Source of the DNA: Alicyclobacillus kakegawensis NBRC 103104 | Lineage (GTDB): Bacteria; Bacillota; Bacilli; Alicyclobacillales; Alicyclobacillaceae | Assembly: GCF_001552655.1 (NCBI RefSeq) | Contig: NZ_BCRP01000001.1 | Location: 124,001 to 188,000, forward strand | DNA length: 64,000 nt | Direction of reading: 5' to 3' | Shown: piece after piece, positions 51,642 to 61,836 of the stretch | Layout of the letters: each line of letters opens with the position of its first letter | Position numbering within the stretch: position 1 is the stretch's first letter | The notes under the pieces: model-generated | Told to the model about the DNA's origin: nothing | Seen by the model: the letters and a program-made list of their open reading frames with translations, nothing else | Databases searched by the model: none | Program-made: the position numbers and the translations under genes

Positions 51642-53105
51642 TCAGAACCACTGCACCCACTGCAGCGGATGCAGCAGCGCCGCTGGAACCACGCCGAGCA
51701 CCAGAGTACCGGCCACGCACAGCGCGACCACCAGATTCATCACCGGCCCGGCGTGTATCGGCTGTACGGCCGCGGCGTCGGCATCGCGGCGGAACATGTG
51801 GCGCACCCAACCCAGGTAGTAATAGAACGAGACCACGCTGGCGACAAACAGCAATACGCCCAGCCACACCGCCTGGAAGTGAATGGTCTCCATGAATATG
51901 TAAAATTTCCCGAGGAACCCGCCGGTCAGCGGCATGCCCGCGAGCGAGAGCAAAAACACAGTCAACGCCCCCGCCAGCCAGGGGGATCTTTGGTACAAGC
52001 CGTGCAGCGCGTCGTCCGTGGCCGTCTGGCTGGATTGGCCCACCACCGACACCACGGCGAAGGCGCCGATGGTCATGAAGGTGTACGCGAACAGATAGAA
52101 CGCCAGGCTGTCAAACAGGCCCGTCCAGTCGGTGTAGCTGGGGCCAATGAGAGCCAGGGGAATCAGCGCGTATCCCGCCTGGGCGACACTTGAGAACGCC
52201 AGCAGGCGCTTCATGTTCCGCTGCGGCAGAGCGAGCAGGTTGCCCGCCAGCATGGTCGCCGCGGCGAAGATGCCCGCCCAGTAGAACACCTCTGTCGCGA
52301 CGCCGTTGAAGATGAACAACAGCATGCGCAGCAGCATGGCGAACGCGGCCGCTTTCGAGAGCGTGGCCAAGAAGGAACTGATGGGCGAGGGCGCTCCGTC
52401 GTAGGCGTCGGGCGTCCACATGTGAAACGGAACCAACGACAGCTTGAACCCCATCCCACACAGCATGAGGATGAAACCCAAAAGCACGATGGCCGGGTAC
52501 TGTTGGTACAACTGACCGCCCAGCTGTCCCAGTTGCACCAGGTTGGTGGTGCCGGAGATGCCGTAGATGAACGACATCCCGTACAGCAACACGGCCGATC
52601 CGACCGATCCCATGATCAAGTACTTGATTCCGCCCTCGACGGCACGGACGGATTTTCGGCGGACGGCGACCAAGACGTAGCTGGCGACAGACAAGAGTTC
52701 CAATCCGATGTAAAGGGTGATGAGGTCCACGGCGGACGCCATCGCCAGCGCCCCGGCCACGCCGAACAGGATGAGATACGTGTGTTCAGCAGCCAAGGGC
52801 TGCTCGGCGCTGTACGCGTACGAAAACAACAGAATCAGCGCCGCCGAGACGAGGATGAGCAGGGTAAAGACGCTGGCAAATCCGTCAATCATCACGGTGT
52901 TCAAGGCCGCTGTCGGCTTGGCCCACAGATGCTCCACGGCCGGCACCAGCGCCGCCAAGACGCCGGCCAAAGCCGGCCAGACCAGCCAGCGCCGGAGCCC
53001 TTTGAGAAAGATGAATTCCAAAATCATGACCACAAACGCGGTCACCGAGACGATAAGGAGTGGGCCCATCGTCAGCCAATAGGGTTGATGGATGAGGTCC
53101 GGCAT
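51642..53105 (-). CDS. nuoN: NADH-quinone oxidoreductase subunit N
   Basis: 487 residues, about 14 helices of the proton-translocating Mrp-antiporter type. Key charged residues of the family are visible in FKLSLVPFHMWTPDAYDGAP (Lys and the HxWxPDAYxG loop) and in SKAAAFAMLLR. Last gene of the nuo operon, three bases after nuoM. With nuoL and nuoM it forms the membrane arm. Confidence 0.95.
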   Translation of the reverse strand: MPDLIHQPYWLTMGPLLIVSVTAFVVMILEFIFLKGLRRWLVWPALAGVLAALVPAVEHLWAKPTAALNTVMIDGFASVFTLLILVSAALILLFSYAYSAEQPLAAEHTYLILFGVAGALAMASAVDLITLYIGLELLSVASYVLVAVRRKSVRAVEGGIKYLIMGSVGSAVLLYGMSFIYGISGTTNLVQLGQLGGQLYQQYPAIVLLGFILMLCGMGFKLSLVPFHMWTPDAYDGAPSPISSFLATLSKAAAFAMLLRMLLFIFNGVATEVFYWAGIFAAATMLAGNLLALPQRNMKRLLAFSSVAQAGYALIPLALIGPSYTDWTGLFDSLAFYLFAYTFMTIGAFAVVSVVGQSSQTATDDALHGLYQRSPWLAGALTVFLLSLAGMPLTGGFLGKFYIFMETIHFQAVWLGVLLFVASVVSFYYYLGWVRHMFRRDADAAAVQPIHAGPVMNLVVALCVAGTLVLGVVPAALLHPLQWVQWF

Positions 53106-53108
53106 GAA

Positions 53109-54656
53109 TTAACCCCCTATCCCGAGCAGCGTGTGAGCCGACAGGCCAAACAAGTCGCCGATGACGGCCGGATAGACCCCGACCACCAGCACCAGCGCGG
53201 TCAGGACAACGAGCGGCAGGTACTCTACCGGCCGGGCGTCGGTCAGCGCCGCGGCGGGCGGCGCGGCCGGCCCAAACGTGGTCTTTTGCATCGCGTACAA
53301 CAGGTACGTGGCGGACAGAATGAGCCCGAGCGCGCCGACCAGAGACAGGTATGGGTGACCGGCGAAGGCGCCCAGGAACGCCTGGAGTTCACTGACGAAC
53401 CCGCTGGTGAGCGGCAGCCCCAGAGACCCGAGCGCGGCAAACAGCAAGAACCCGGAGAGCATGGGCATCGGCTTGGACAGGCCGCCCAGCTGCCCCATTT
53501 GGCTGGTGCCCGTGCGCTCCTCGATGGCCCCTGAGATGAAGAACAAGAGCGCCGTGAGCAGCCCGGAAGAGACCATCATGAACATGGCTCCCTGCAGCCC
53601 AGCCGCGTTCATCGCCGAGATGCCGAGCAGGACCAGGCCCATGTGACTGATGCTGGAGAAGGCTATCAATCGCCGCCAGCCGTCCGCCGCCCAGGCGGCA
53701 AACGCTCCGTACAGGATGTTGATGACACCGAAGACCGCCAGAAGCAGGCTGAACCGGTGCACCTGGTCGGGCAGCATGCCGACGCCGAAGCGCAGCAGGA
53801 TGTAGGCGCCGATTTTCGTCATGATGCCGCCCATCAACATGTTGGTGGCGGTGTCCGCCTGTTCGTGCGCCTGGGGCAGCCAGGTGTGAAACGGGACAAA
53901 CGCCTCCTCGATGAACACGGCCAACAACAGGACCAAGAACAGGGCCGGCCGCGTTCCGCCGAACACCGGCGCAGCGTGCGCGATGTCGTGTTGGAGGGTG
54001 GGCAACGAAAACGTCAGGGATCCGACCGACGCCGGCAGCTTGGGCGTGGAGGCGACGGTGGCCCCTTGGTAGTACAGGCCCGCCAGGCCGTAGGCCAGGC
54101 CGAGAAACGCGGCCAGCACCCCGATGGTGGCAAACCCGCGATACAACAGAAACTTGTAAGCCGCGTGCCGGCGGCGCGGGCCGCCAAACTGCTGGATCAA
54201 GAAGAACCCCGCAAACAGAGCCAGCTCAAGCGCCACCAAAAAGGTGAACAGGTCCAGCGCCGCGAGAACACCGAGGATGGCCGCCGCAAACAGGCTCTGC
54301 CAGAAGCGGTACACGCGCGCGCGCCCCTCCGGGGAAGGCCTGCCGACCACCGCCAGCAGCGCGATCACGGCCGTCAGCGTCAGCAGCGGCAGCGACAGGC
54401 TGTCCACCCCGAACGACAGCCCGATGGTCAGATTGTGGCCCAACCATACGTTGGGCAGCGTGAACCAGCTGAACGAACTGACGTGCGCATACCCGGCGCC
54501 AGGATAGCCGGCCCAGGCCAGCACGGCCAGCACCAGGGATACCGCAAAGCCGACTCCGGCGACAAGCCGTGACAGGCCCGCGGCGCGAGCCGGCAGGAAC
54601 AGGGTGACGAGCGCCGCAATCACCGGCGCCCCTGGCAGCCAGAGACTCAGGCCCAT
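53109..54656 (-). CDS. nuoM: NADH-quinone oxidoreductase subunit M
   Basis: 515 residues, 14 helices. The family signature FVPFHTWLPQAHEQADTATNMLMGGIMTKIGAYILLRFG (given by its core FHTWLPQAH) lies near 235, with LVALELALFAGFFLIQQ near 115. It is the second antiporter-like proton pump. The gene lies three bases after nuoL and three before nuoN. Confidence 0.95.
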   Translation of the reverse strand: MGLSLWLPGAPVIAALVTLFLPARAAGLSRLVAGVGFAVSLVLAVLAWAGYPGAGYAHVSSFSWFTLPNVWLGHNLTIGLSFGVDSLSLPLLTLTAVIALLAVVGRPSPEGRARVYRFWQSLFAAAILGVLAALDLFTFLVALELALFAGFFLIQQFGGPRRRHAAYKFLLYRGFATIGVLAAFLGLAYGLAGLYYQGATVASTPKLPASVGSLTFSLPTLQHDIAHAAPVFGGTRPALFLVLLLAVFIEEAFVPFHTWLPQAHEQADTATNMLMGGIMTKIGAYILLRFGVGMLPDQVHRFSLLLAVFGVINILYGAFAAWAADGWRRLIAFSSISHMGLVLLGISAMNAAGLQGAMFMMVSSGLLTALLFFISGAIEERTGTSQMGQLGGLSKPMPMLSGFLLFAALGSLGLPLTSGFVSELQAFLGAFAGHPYLSLVGALGLILSATYLLYAMQKTTFGPAAPPAAALTDARPVEYLPLVVLTALVLVVGVYPAVIGDLFGLSAHTLLGIGG

Positions 54657-54659
54657 GTT

Positions 54660-56570
54660 CTACAGCACCCCCCCGACACCCAAGACCGCAACCACAATCA
54701 CGACGACCAGCCCGAACGCCGCAATCACGCCGTACGCCTGCACCTGCCCGTTCTGCGTGTATTTCAGGGCCAGGCCCAGGACGCCCACCAGCCGCGCCCC
54801 GACCTCGATGATGCCGTCGATAAGGTACCTGTCCAGCGCGCGCACGAAGCGCGCCACGACCTTGCCTGCGGCGACCACGGTGTAGTAGTACACCTCGTCC
54901 AGGTAGAACTTGTTGAACGAGACCGCGTGCAGGATGGAGAATCTCTCCGCCAGCCGCGCCGGCGCCGCTGACTCGCGCCCGTACAGCAGGTAGGCCAGGC
55001 CGATGCCCAACAGTCCGACGACGACACTGAACACCATCAACGGCAGGCTTTCGTGCACTGGCGTCGCCGCGGCGGCGCTGGCCGTGGCGTCGTGTTCCAG
55101 GTACCGCTCCAGCGCGTGCCCGTTCCACGGTGTGTTGACAAACCCCGCCAGCGTCGCCAGAACGGCCAGAATCACCAGCGGCACCGTCATCACCCAGGAG
55201 CCCTCGTGGGCGCCCCGGGTTCGTTCCTCATCCCGGGACTGGCCCGTGAACACGAGGAAGTAGACGCGAAAGATGTAAAAGGCGGTGCAGAACGCCGCCG
55301 CCAGCCCCAGCCAATACAGCGCCGTGTCGCCTTGCTGCCACGCCGCGGTCAGGATGTCGTCCTTGGACCAAAAGCCGGAAAACGGAAAGATGCCCGCCAG
55401 CGCCAGAGCGCCCGCCAGGAACGACCAGCGGGTTATGGGCAACTTGCGGCCGAGCCCTCCCATCTGGAACAGGTCCTGCGTGTCGACCGCGTGAATCACA
55501 GACCCGGCCGCCAAAAACAAGAGCGCCTTGAAGAACGCGTGCGTGAACAGGTGAAACACGCCCAGCGTATAGGCGCCGATACCCAGCGCTAGCATCATGT
55601 ATCCGAGCTGGGAGATGGTCGAGTAGGCAATCACCCGTTTGATATCCCGTTGCGTCAGGCCAATCAGAGCCGCCAACAGCGCCGTCACGCCGCCAATCCA
55701 GGCCACCGTCGTGAGCGCTGGCGGGCTGGCTTGAAACAGCGGGAACATGCGGGCCACCAGGTAGACGCCGGCGGCGACCATGGTGGCCGCGTGAATCAAA
55801 GCTGACACCGGCGTCGGGCCTTCCATGGCGTCGGGCAGCCAGACATGCAGGGGAAACTGGGCCGACTTGCCCACTGCGCCGAGAAAGACCAAGAGCGCCG
55901 CCAACGTGGTCAGTCCCTGACTGCCCATCCAGCCCAGGTGCAGGGTGTGCGCCGACACCGCCTGGAATATGGCCGTGAAATCGAATGATCCGCCCGTGCC
56001 CAGGAACAGCAAAACCATGCCGATAAACAGGCCGGTGTCGCCGATGCGGGTGACGATAAACGACTTTTTCGCGGCCAACGCCGCCTCCGGCTTGAAATAC
56101 CAGAACCCGACCAACAGATACGAGCACAGCCCCACCATTTCCCAGAATATGTACAATTGCAATAGATTCGGGGAGATCACCAGCCCCAGCATCGAGAAGA
56201 CAAACAGGTTGAGGTACTGGTAAAACACGGAGAACCGTTCGTCTCCGCGCATGTATCCCCGCGAGAAGAGCAGCACCAATACGCTGACCAGGCTGACGAC
56301 CACCAGCATCAGGGCGTTCAGGTGCGTGAGCGAGATACCCACATCGACGCGGGCGGATCCAATGGTGAGCCAATGGAACAGCCACGTCTCACCGCTCGCT
56401 GGTTCAGGCCCAAGCTGGAAGAACACCACCAGGCTCAGCACGCACGAAACGCCGGTCAGGACCACGGACACCCCGGCCGCCACCGCCTCCGGCGTTCGCC
56501 GCCCGGACAGGAGCAAAAACACATACCCGGCCAGCGGCCACAGCGGCACCAGCCACACCCAATCTGTCAT
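54660..56570 (-). CDS. nuoL: NADH-quinone oxidoreductase subunit L
   Basis: 636 residues, 16 or so helices, the third antiporter-like pump with the C-terminal lateral helix region. Motifs: EMVGLCSYLLVGFW, QFPLHVWLPDAMEGPTPVSALIHAATMVAAG (core HVWLPDAMEG near 240), and RDIKRVIAYSTISQLGYM. A gap of 88 bases separates it from nuoK, the largest inside this part of the operon. Confidence 0.95.
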   Translation of the reverse strand: MTDWVWLVPLWPLAGYVFLLLSGRRTPEAVAAGVSVVLTGVSCVLSLVVFFQLGPEPASGETWLFHWLTIGSARVDVGISLTHLNALMLVVVSLVSVLVLLFSRGYMRGDERFSVFYQYLNLFVFSMLGLVISPNLLQLYIFWEMVGLCSYLLVGFWYFKPEAALAAKKSFIVTRIGDTGLFIGMVLLFLGTGGSFDFTAIFQAVSAHTLHLGWMGSQGLTTLAALLVFLGAVGKSAQFPLHVWLPDAMEGPTPVSALIHAATMVAAGVYLVARMFPLFQASPPALTTVAWIGGVTALLAALIGLTQRDIKRVIAYSTISQLGYMMLALGIGAYTLGVFHLFTHAFFKALLFLAAGSVIHAVDTQDLFQMGGLGRKLPITRWSFLAGALALAGIFPFSGFWSKDDILTAAWQQGDTALYWLGLAAAFCTAFYIFRVYFLVFTGQSRDEERTRGAHEGSWVMTVPLVILAVLATLAGFVNTPWNGHALERYLEHDATASAAAATPVHESLPLMVFSVVVGLLGIGLAYLLYGRESAAPARLAERFSILHAVSFNKFYLDEVYYYTVVAAGKVVARFVRALDRYLIDGIIEVGARLVGVLGLALKYTQNGQVQAYGVIAAFGLVVVIVVAVLGVGGVL

Positions 56571-56658
56571 ACCTTCACCTTCCTCCCGGCCCGGCCCAAG
56601 CCGGCAGCGCGCCGCGTCCTGCGCCTTTCGGCAGCGACGCCCGCCGCGAGGCCGCCTG

Positions 56659-56985
56659 TCAATACTTTTCCGTGTTCAGGTCCTTTACCTCGGTCGATTT
56701 GCGCAGGCGGAACGCGGCCAAGACCAGCGCCAACCCGACGGCGATCTCGGCGGCGGCCACGGTGATGGTGAACAGCGCAAACACCTGCCCGTCGAGGTTC
56801 GGCGCCACCCCAAGACGCGAGAAGGCGACCAGGTTGATGTTGACCGCGTTGAGCATCAATTCCAGCGAGATCAACACCATGATGAGGTTGCGCTTGGTCA
56901 GCACCCCGTACAGGCCGATGCAGAACAGGATGGCGGCCAGACCGAGCAGGGACCCGGTCGGCACCGAGACCACCGGATTGTCCAC
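56659..56985 (-). CDS. nuoK: NADH-quinone oxidoreductase subunit K
   Basis: 108 residues, three helices. [17 protein letters not shown] contains the conserved membrane glutamate. GTG start directly after the nuoJ stop, so translation is probably coupled. Part of the proton path of the membrane arm. Confidence 0.95.
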   Translation of the reverse strand: MDNPVVSVPTGSLLGLAAILFCIGLYGVLTKRNLIMVLISLELMLNAVNINLVAFSRLGVAPNLDGQVFALFTITVAAAEIAVGLALVLAAFRLRKSTEVKDLNTEKY

Positions 56986-57504
56986 TCACTCATCCTCCTT
57001 TCGCGCCTGCGCCAGCACCACGGCGCCCACCAGCGCCACGACCAGAAGCAGCGACACCAGCTCGAAAGCAACCGTGTAGTGTTGGAACAACTCCAGGCCG
57101 ATTGCGGCCGGGTTGGAGCGTCCGTGGTTGATGTCGGTACCGCCCTGCGCCGGCCACGCCTGGCTGCGGATAATCCACAGCAGCGCGGCCGCCAGCAGGA
57201 CACAAAACGCGGCGCTGGCGCCGTTTTGCAGCGTCCAGCGAAATGGTGGTTCCATTTCCTCATGGTTGGTGAGCATGATGGCAAACATGATGAGAATGGT
57301 GATGGCGCCCGCGTAGATGAGCACCTGCGCGATGCCGACGAACGGCGCCCCAAGCAGGATGTACACGGCGGCGCAGCCGATGAACACCGCCCCAATCGCC
57401 AGCGCCATGTAGATGACCTTGCGCAGCGTGAGAAACGAGATGGCGGCGCTGAGGATGGCCAGCGCAATGATAAAGAAGGCGATGAGCGCCGGGTGCAGGC
57501 TCAT
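56986..57504 (-). CDS. nuoJ: NADH-quinone oxidoreductase subunit J
   Basis: 172 residues, five helices. The conserved VQVLIYAGAI-type helix reads IAQVLIYAGAITILIMFAIML. It overlaps nuoI by four bases (ATGA). Membrane arm subunit next to the quinone module. Confidence 0.95.
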   Translation of the reverse strand: MSLHPALIAFFIIALAILSAAISFLTLRKVIYMALAIGAVFIGCAAVYILLGAPFVGIAQVLIYAGAITILIMFAIMLTNHEEMEPPFRWTLQNGASAAFCVLLAAALLWIIRSQAWPAQGGTDINHGRSNPAAIGLELFQHYTVAFELVSLLLVVALVGAVVLAQARKEDE

Positions 57505-57944
57505 GCGTCGTCACCCGCCGTGGCTGCTTGCACGCGTTCGGGATGGTTCTGCTCGTAGCGCAACTGGTTTTCGTACAGCCAGTTCATATCCAGATAGAAA
57601 CTGTCGCGCGTCTCCGCGGCCATCTCAAACGTGTCGGACATGAGAATCGCCTCCGTCGGGCAGACCTCGGTGCACAAGTCGCAGAGAATGCAGATGTCAA
57701 AGTTGATGTCAAACGTGTCGATGCGCATTTTTTTGTTCGCGTCCCGCTCCCCGCCCAGCGAGATGCAGTCGGTGGGACAGATGCGGGCGCACTGGTTGCA
57801 GTTGATGCACAGCTCCGGGATGAACCGGTGCACCCCGCGAAATCGCTCCGGCCACTCCGGGCGCACGTCCGGGTACTGCAACGTGACCTTTTTCTTCGGC
57901 AGCTGGCTGAGCGTGACGCTCATCCCTTTGAGAAACCCAAACAC
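57501..57944 (-). CDS. nuoI: NADH-quinone oxidoreductase subunit I (2x[4Fe-4S] ferredoxin)
   Basis: 147 residues. Two CxxCxxCxxxCP clusters, CINCNQCARICP (about 46-57) and CILCDLCTEVCP (about 85-96), carry electrons to NuoB. The N-terminus is a short amphipathic anchor. With no NuoEFG in the operon, electrons probably enter here or by a ferredoxin-like donor. Confidence 0.95.
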   Translation of the reverse strand: MFGFLKGMSVTLSQLPKKKVTLQYPDVRPEWPERFRGVHRFIPELCINCNQCARICPTDCISLGGERDANKKMRIDTFDINFDICILCDLCTEVCPTEAILMSDTFEMAAETRDSFYLDMNWLYENQLRYEQNHPERVQAATAGDDA

Positions 57945-57999
57945 GCGACCTCACCCCGTTTTCTCCCTGCACCCGGCAGGGCGTCAAGATGGCTGACTT

Positions 58000-58992
58000 T
58001 CACACCCACGCCTTCACCACCGCCGTGATGACCAGGTTGAGCAGCGCCACCGGCAACAGGACTTTCCAACTGAATGACATCAACTGGTCGACCCGCAGAC
58101 GCGGCATGGTGGCACGCAGCCAGAACTGAAAGAAGATAAACGCGGCAACCTTGATAGCAAACCACAACCATCCCGGCAGCCACGGACCCAGCCACCCGCC
58201 GAGGAACAAGGTCGCCGCCAGCCCGGCCATGGCGAACAGGTACAGGTACTCGGTGAGCATGAAGAAGGCGAAGCGAAAGCCTGTGTATTCGACATGGTAC
58301 CCGGCCACCAACTCCGATTCCGCCTCGGGCAGGTCGAAGGGGGTCCGGTTCAACTCCGCGGTCGCGGCGACCAAGAACACCAGAAAGCCCAAAATCTGCG
58401 GGATGACAAACCACCAGGTGCGCTGCGCGGAGACGATGTCATTCAGGTTGAGCGATCCGGCCATGAGTACGACACCGACCAGCGACAGCCCGAGCGGGAT
58501 CTCGTAGCTGAGCATCTGCGCCGCGCTGCGCATGCCGCCAATCAGGGCGTACTTGTTGTTGGAGGCCCATCCCCCCAGCATGACCCCGTGAATGGTGATG
58601 GCGGACAAGGCCAGGTAGTACAGGGCCCCGATGCTGAGGTTGGCTGTGAACACGTGCGTGCGCGAAAACGGAATGACAGCCAGGACCATGAAGGATGGGA
58701 TAAAGGCAATCACCGGGGCCAGCAGGAACAGGCTGCGGTCCGCCTTTTCGGGCACCACGTCCTCCTTGATGAGCAGCTTGAGGATGTCCGCAAACGACTG
58801 GAACAGCCCCAGCGGGCCGACGCGGTTGGGGCCGATGCGCCCCTGCATCCAGCCCAGCACCTTGCGTTCGAAGTAGATTTCATAAGTCACCACGCCCAAA
58901 CCAATGAGCAGCACAACGATGGCGCCGATGACCATGCCGAGGAACGGCAGCCAGGAGAGCCCCGCGTTGTGCCACTGCCAGAGCCAGGCCAT
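58000..58992 (-). CDS. nuoH: NADH-quinone oxidoreductase subunit H
   Basis: 330 residues, eight helices, lining the quinone chamber. Family blocks: YEIYFERKVLGWMQGRIGPNRVGP by its core RKVLGWMQGRIGPN near 45, AELNRTPFDLPEAESELVAGYHVEY with the charged quinone-site residues, and the RATMPRLRVDQLM end loop. The start follows the nuoD stop directly. Confidence 0.95.
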   Translation of the reverse strand: MAWLWQWHNAGLSWLPFLGMVIGAIVVLLIGLGVVTYEIYFERKVLGWMQGRIGPNRVGPLGLFQSFADILKLLIKEDVVPEKADRSLFLLAPVIAFIPSFMVLAVIPFSRTHVFTANLSIGALYYLALSAITIHGVMLGGWASNNKYALIGGMRSAAQMLSYEIPLGLSLVGVVLMAGSLNLNDIVSAQRTWWFVIPQILGFLVFLVAATAELNRTPFDLPEAESELVAGYHVEYTGFRFAFFMLTEYLYLFAMAGLAATLFLGGWLGPWLPGWLWFAIKVAAFIFFQFWLRATMPRLRVDQLMSFSWKVLLPVALLNLVITAVVKAWV

Positions 58993-60126
58993 TCAGGCGT
59001 CCACCTCCCCCAGCACGATGTCAACGGCGCCGAGGATGGCAATCAGGTTGGCCATGTTCTGTCCCCGCAGGAGTCGCGGCAACAGCTGCAGGTTGACAAA
59101 CGACGGCTTGCGGATCTTCAGCCGGTATGGCTTGTCTTTGCCGTCGCTGACGATGAAAAAGCCCAGCTCGCCCCGCGCCCCCTCAATGCCCGAATAATAC
59201 TCGCCGGCCGGAATGCGAATCAGCCGCGGCACCTTGCCCAGGACCGGCCCCGTATCGGGGATCTGCTCCAGCGCCTGCTCGACAATTTTCAGCGACTCCC
59301 CCATCTCCAAAAGGTGCAGGTAGTAGCGGTCGAAGCAGTCGCCGTGTTGCCCGAGGGGCACGGCGAAGTCGAAACGGTCATAGATGCTGTACGGCTTTTT
59401 CCGCCGCAGGTCCCAGTCGAAGCCGGTGCTGCGCAGGTTGATGCCGCTCATCCCGTAAGCCAGCGCCGTTTCAGCATCGTACACCCCAACCCCGCGCGTG
59501 CGGTCGAGGAAGATCTCGTTGCCCGTGATCAGGCTGTCGTACATCTTGATCTTCTCGCGCATGAACGGCACAAACGCCCGCACCTTGTCGAGCCATCCCG
59601 GCGGAGCGTCGTACTTCACGCCGCCGATGCGCATGAAATTGTACGTCAGGCGCGCCCCGCTGATCTCGTTGAACAACTGGACAATCCGTTCGCGCTCCTG
59701 GAACACGTACAAAAACGGGCTCATGGCGCCCAGGTCCAGCAGGTACGTGCCGATGAACAGCAGATGGGAGGCGATACGCTGCATCTCCATCAGAATCACC
59801 CGCAGGTACTCGGCGCGTTCCGGAACCTGGATGTCCAGCGCCTCTTCCACGGCGTGGCAGAAGGCGTAGTTGTTGAGCATGGCCGCCAGGTAATCGAGCC
59901 GGTCGGTGTACGGGATGATCTGGGTGTACTGCAGGTCCTCTGCCAGCTTCTCCGTCCCGCGGTGCAAGTAGCCAATGACCGGATCTGCGTCGAGAATCGT
60001 CTCGCCGCTGATCTTTACCAGCAGCCGAAATACCCCGTGCGTGCTGGGGTGCTGCGGGCCGACGTTGAGCAGCATCTCTTCTGTGCGAACTTGGTTGGCT
60101 TCGTCCAGGAGCGCCATCGTCCTCAT
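58993..60126 (-). CDS. nuoD: NADH-quinone oxidoreductase subunit D (49 kDa)
   Basis: 377 residues. NVGPQHPSTHGVFRLL (about 21-36) is the quinone-site loop with the conserved His; RGTEKLAE and CHAVE follow, and RKPSFVNLQLLPRLLRGQ is near the end. An in-frame ATG at 60117 is an alternative start. NuoC and NuoD are separate proteins, not the fused CD form. Confidence 0.95.
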   Translation of the reverse strand: MRTMALLDEANQVRTEEMLLNVGPQHPSTHGVFRLLVKISGETILDADPVIGYLHRGTEKLAEDLQYTQIIPYTDRLDYLAAMLNNYAFCHAVEEALDIQVPERAEYLRVILMEMQRIASHLLFIGTYLLDLGAMSPFLYVFQERERIVQLFNEISGARLTYNFMRIGGVKYDAPPGWLDKVRAFVPFMREKIKMYDSLITGNEIFLDRTRGVGVYDAETALAYGMSGINLRSTGFDWDLRRKKPYSIYDRFDFAVPLGQHGDCFDRYYLHLLEMGESLKIVEQALEQIPDTGPVLGKVPRLIRIPAGEYYSGIEGARGELGFFIVSDGKDKPYRLKIRKPSFVNLQLLPRLLRGQNMANLIAILGAVDIVLGEVDA

Positions 60127-60141
60127 CCCCCCGCCTCATGT

Positions 60142-60783
60142 TCACGGCCGCTGTCCGTCGACCAGCGGCCGTTCCGTCTCTGCCCAGACGCTGTAATCCT
60201 TGCGCAGCGGATGCCCGACAAAATCGTCATCCAACATGATGCGGCGGAGATCTGGGTGGCCGCGAAAGTCTACCCCGAGCAAGTCGTAGATCTCCCGTTC
60301 CTCCCAGTTCACCCCGGGATGGGCCGGGACCAGGGAAGGCAGCCATGCCTCGTCCCTCGGTGTCTGGGTCTTGAGGCAGACGAAATGGCCCAACTCCGTG
60401 GATTGGACAAACAGCACGACCTCAATCCGATCCGCATAGTCGGTCCCCGCCATGCACTCGACGTAGTTAAGCCGCCAATCGGGATGGGTACGCAGGTAGT
60501 CGACCGCGTCCAACCAACGCTCGCGGACAATCCGCAACATGGGTTTGTGGTGCGCCGCTCCGCTCTCCAGGACCGCCTCCGGCCCGAACTGCTCGACCAC
60601 CGCCTGGCTCAACCGCTCCGCCTGCTCTCTGGCGGCCAGGACGCGGGGGTCGGGCGCCGGCGGCTGCTTGTTCGCCGCCCGTCCGGCCGCAGACGCCGCC
60701 CCGGCAGCCGCTTTGCCGCCTGCCTCCTGACCTCGGGCGGCCTTCGTCGGCGCGGCCGGTCGCTGGGGCTGCTCTTCGCTCAC
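60142..60783 (-). CDS. nuoC: NADH-quinone oxidoreductase subunit C (30 kDa) with Ala/Pro-rich N-terminal extension
   Basis: 213 residues from GTG 60783, which overlaps the nuoB end. Residues about 1-50 are low in complexity, rich in Ala, Pro, Gln and Lys ([17 protein letters not shown]), longer than in most NuoC proteins. The core has [40 protein letters not shown] by its core [11 protein letters not shown] near 165, and PLRKDY. Subunit of the peripheral arm. Confidence 0.93.
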   Translation of the reverse strand: MSEEQPQRPAAPTKAARGQEAGGKAAAGAASAAGRAANKQPPAPDPRVLAAREQAERLSQAVVEQFGPEAVLESGAAHHKPMLRIVRERWLDAVDYLRTHPDWRLNYVECMAGTDYADRIEVVLFVQSTELGHFVCLKTQTPRDEAWLPSLVPAHPGVNWEEREIYDLLGVDFRGHPDLRRIMLDDDFVGHPLRKDYSVWAETERPLVDGQRP

Positions 60784-61322
60784 GCCTGCTCCCTCCTCAT
60801 GCGCGCCTCGCGGCGAATTTTCTCCTGTAACAGGTTGAGGCCGTAGATCAGCGCGGGCGGCGACGGCGGGCAACCAGGAATGTAGATGTCGACCGGCACC
60901 ACCTGGTCAACCCCTTTCACCACCGAGTAGCTGCGTACATACGGACCTCCGGCCGTCGCACAGACGCCCATGGCCACCACCCACTTGGGCTCGGCCATCT
61001 GCTCGTACAGGCGGCGCAGTAGCGGGGCCATCTTTTTCGTCACCGTCCCCGCCACAATCATCACGTCCGACTGCCGCGGCGAAGCGCGAAAAAAGATGCC
61101 GAACCTGTCCATGTCGTAATGGGAAGCGCTGGCCCCCATCATCTCAATCGCGCAGCACGCCAAACCGAACGTCAGCGGCCAAAGGCTGTTGCTGCGCGCC
61201 CACGCCTTGAGCTGTTCCAGCGGCTGCAACAGGACGCCAGCGCGCCGGAGTTCCATATTCTCTTCCGGGGTCAGCCCTTCGTACTCGATCACCGGCAAAC
61301 GGCTGTCGGCATTCAGTTCCAT
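60780..61322 (-). CDS. nuoB: NADH-quinone oxidoreductase subunit B ([4Fe-4S] cluster N2)
   Basis: 180 residues. Cluster N2 ligands are in [18 protein letters not shown] and [17 protein letters not shown] 61322 follows GAAGGTG; the open frame continues higher through nuoA in another frame sense and is not coding there. It overlaps nuoA by ten bases. Confidence 0.95.
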   Translation of the reverse strand: MELNADSRLPVIEYEGLTPEENMELRRAGVLLQPLEQLKAWARSNSLWPLTFGLACCAIEMMGASASHYDMDRFGIFFRASPRQSDVMIVAGTVTKKMAPLLRRLYEQMAEPKWVVAMGVCATAGGPYVRSYSVVKGVDQVVPVDIYIPGCPPSPPALIYGLNLLQEKIRREARMRREQA

Positions 61323-61681
61323 TCGAGCACCTTCTTTCGCCACGCGTAGCCGAGTCCCACGGCCAGTATGATAATGAACAAAAGCGCTTCCACCAACCCG
61401 AACTTGCCCAGCCAATGGTAGCTGACGGCCCACGGATAGAGAAAAAGGGTTTCCACGTCAAAGACGACGAATAGCAGAGCAAACAGGTAATAGCGGGCGT
61501 TGTAGCGGACGTGCGAGTCCCCAATCGGTGTGACGCCGCTTTCATACGTCTCTAGTTTCCCGCGCGTCGGTCGGCTGGGACGCAGCATCGGCCCGATGAT
61601 CCAGATAGTCGCCAGCGGCAGCAGCACCGCCAAGGCAATGAACAAGATCACGAACAAGTACTCGTTGAAGTACTGAGACAT
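61313..61681 (-). CDS. nuoA: NADH-quinone oxidoreductase subunit A
   Basis: 122 residues, three helices, with [44 protein letters not shown] by its cores YESGV and [12 protein letters not shown]. First gene of the nuo operon. ATG 61681 follows GGGGAA; the frame opens 35 codons higher over the promoter leader. Confidence 0.95.
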   Translation of the reverse strand: MSQYFNEYLFVILFIALAVLLPLATIWIIGPMLRPSRPTRGKLETYESGVTPIGDSHVRYNARYYLFALLFVVFDVETLFLYPWAVSYHWLGKFGLVEALLFIIILAVGLGYAWRKKVLEWN

Positions 61682-61806
61682 TCCCGATTCCCCTTCCGGC
61701 CAGCTCATCCGCCCCGCAGCCGGCGACTGGTGTGAGCCAACGCATGGAAAACATGTGATCCGACGGAAGGATTCCGACTCCAACAAATATCGATATAGAC
61801 GTAAAT

Positions 61807-61836
61807 ATTATAACAGAGCTGGTTGGGAGAGTACAA
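61807..61836 (-). promoter_or_regulatory. Promoter of the nuo operon
   Basis: On the minus strand TTGTAC (61831-61836), 18 bases, TATAAT (61807-61812) preceded by TGT. Start near 61800. Confidence 0.6.

Noticed and set aside
58294-60846. Open frame of 850 codons on the plus strand across nuoC-nuoD-nuoH
   Set aside because: It runs antisense to three certain nuo genes; the composition is His/Gln/Arg-rich as expected of a shadow frame.
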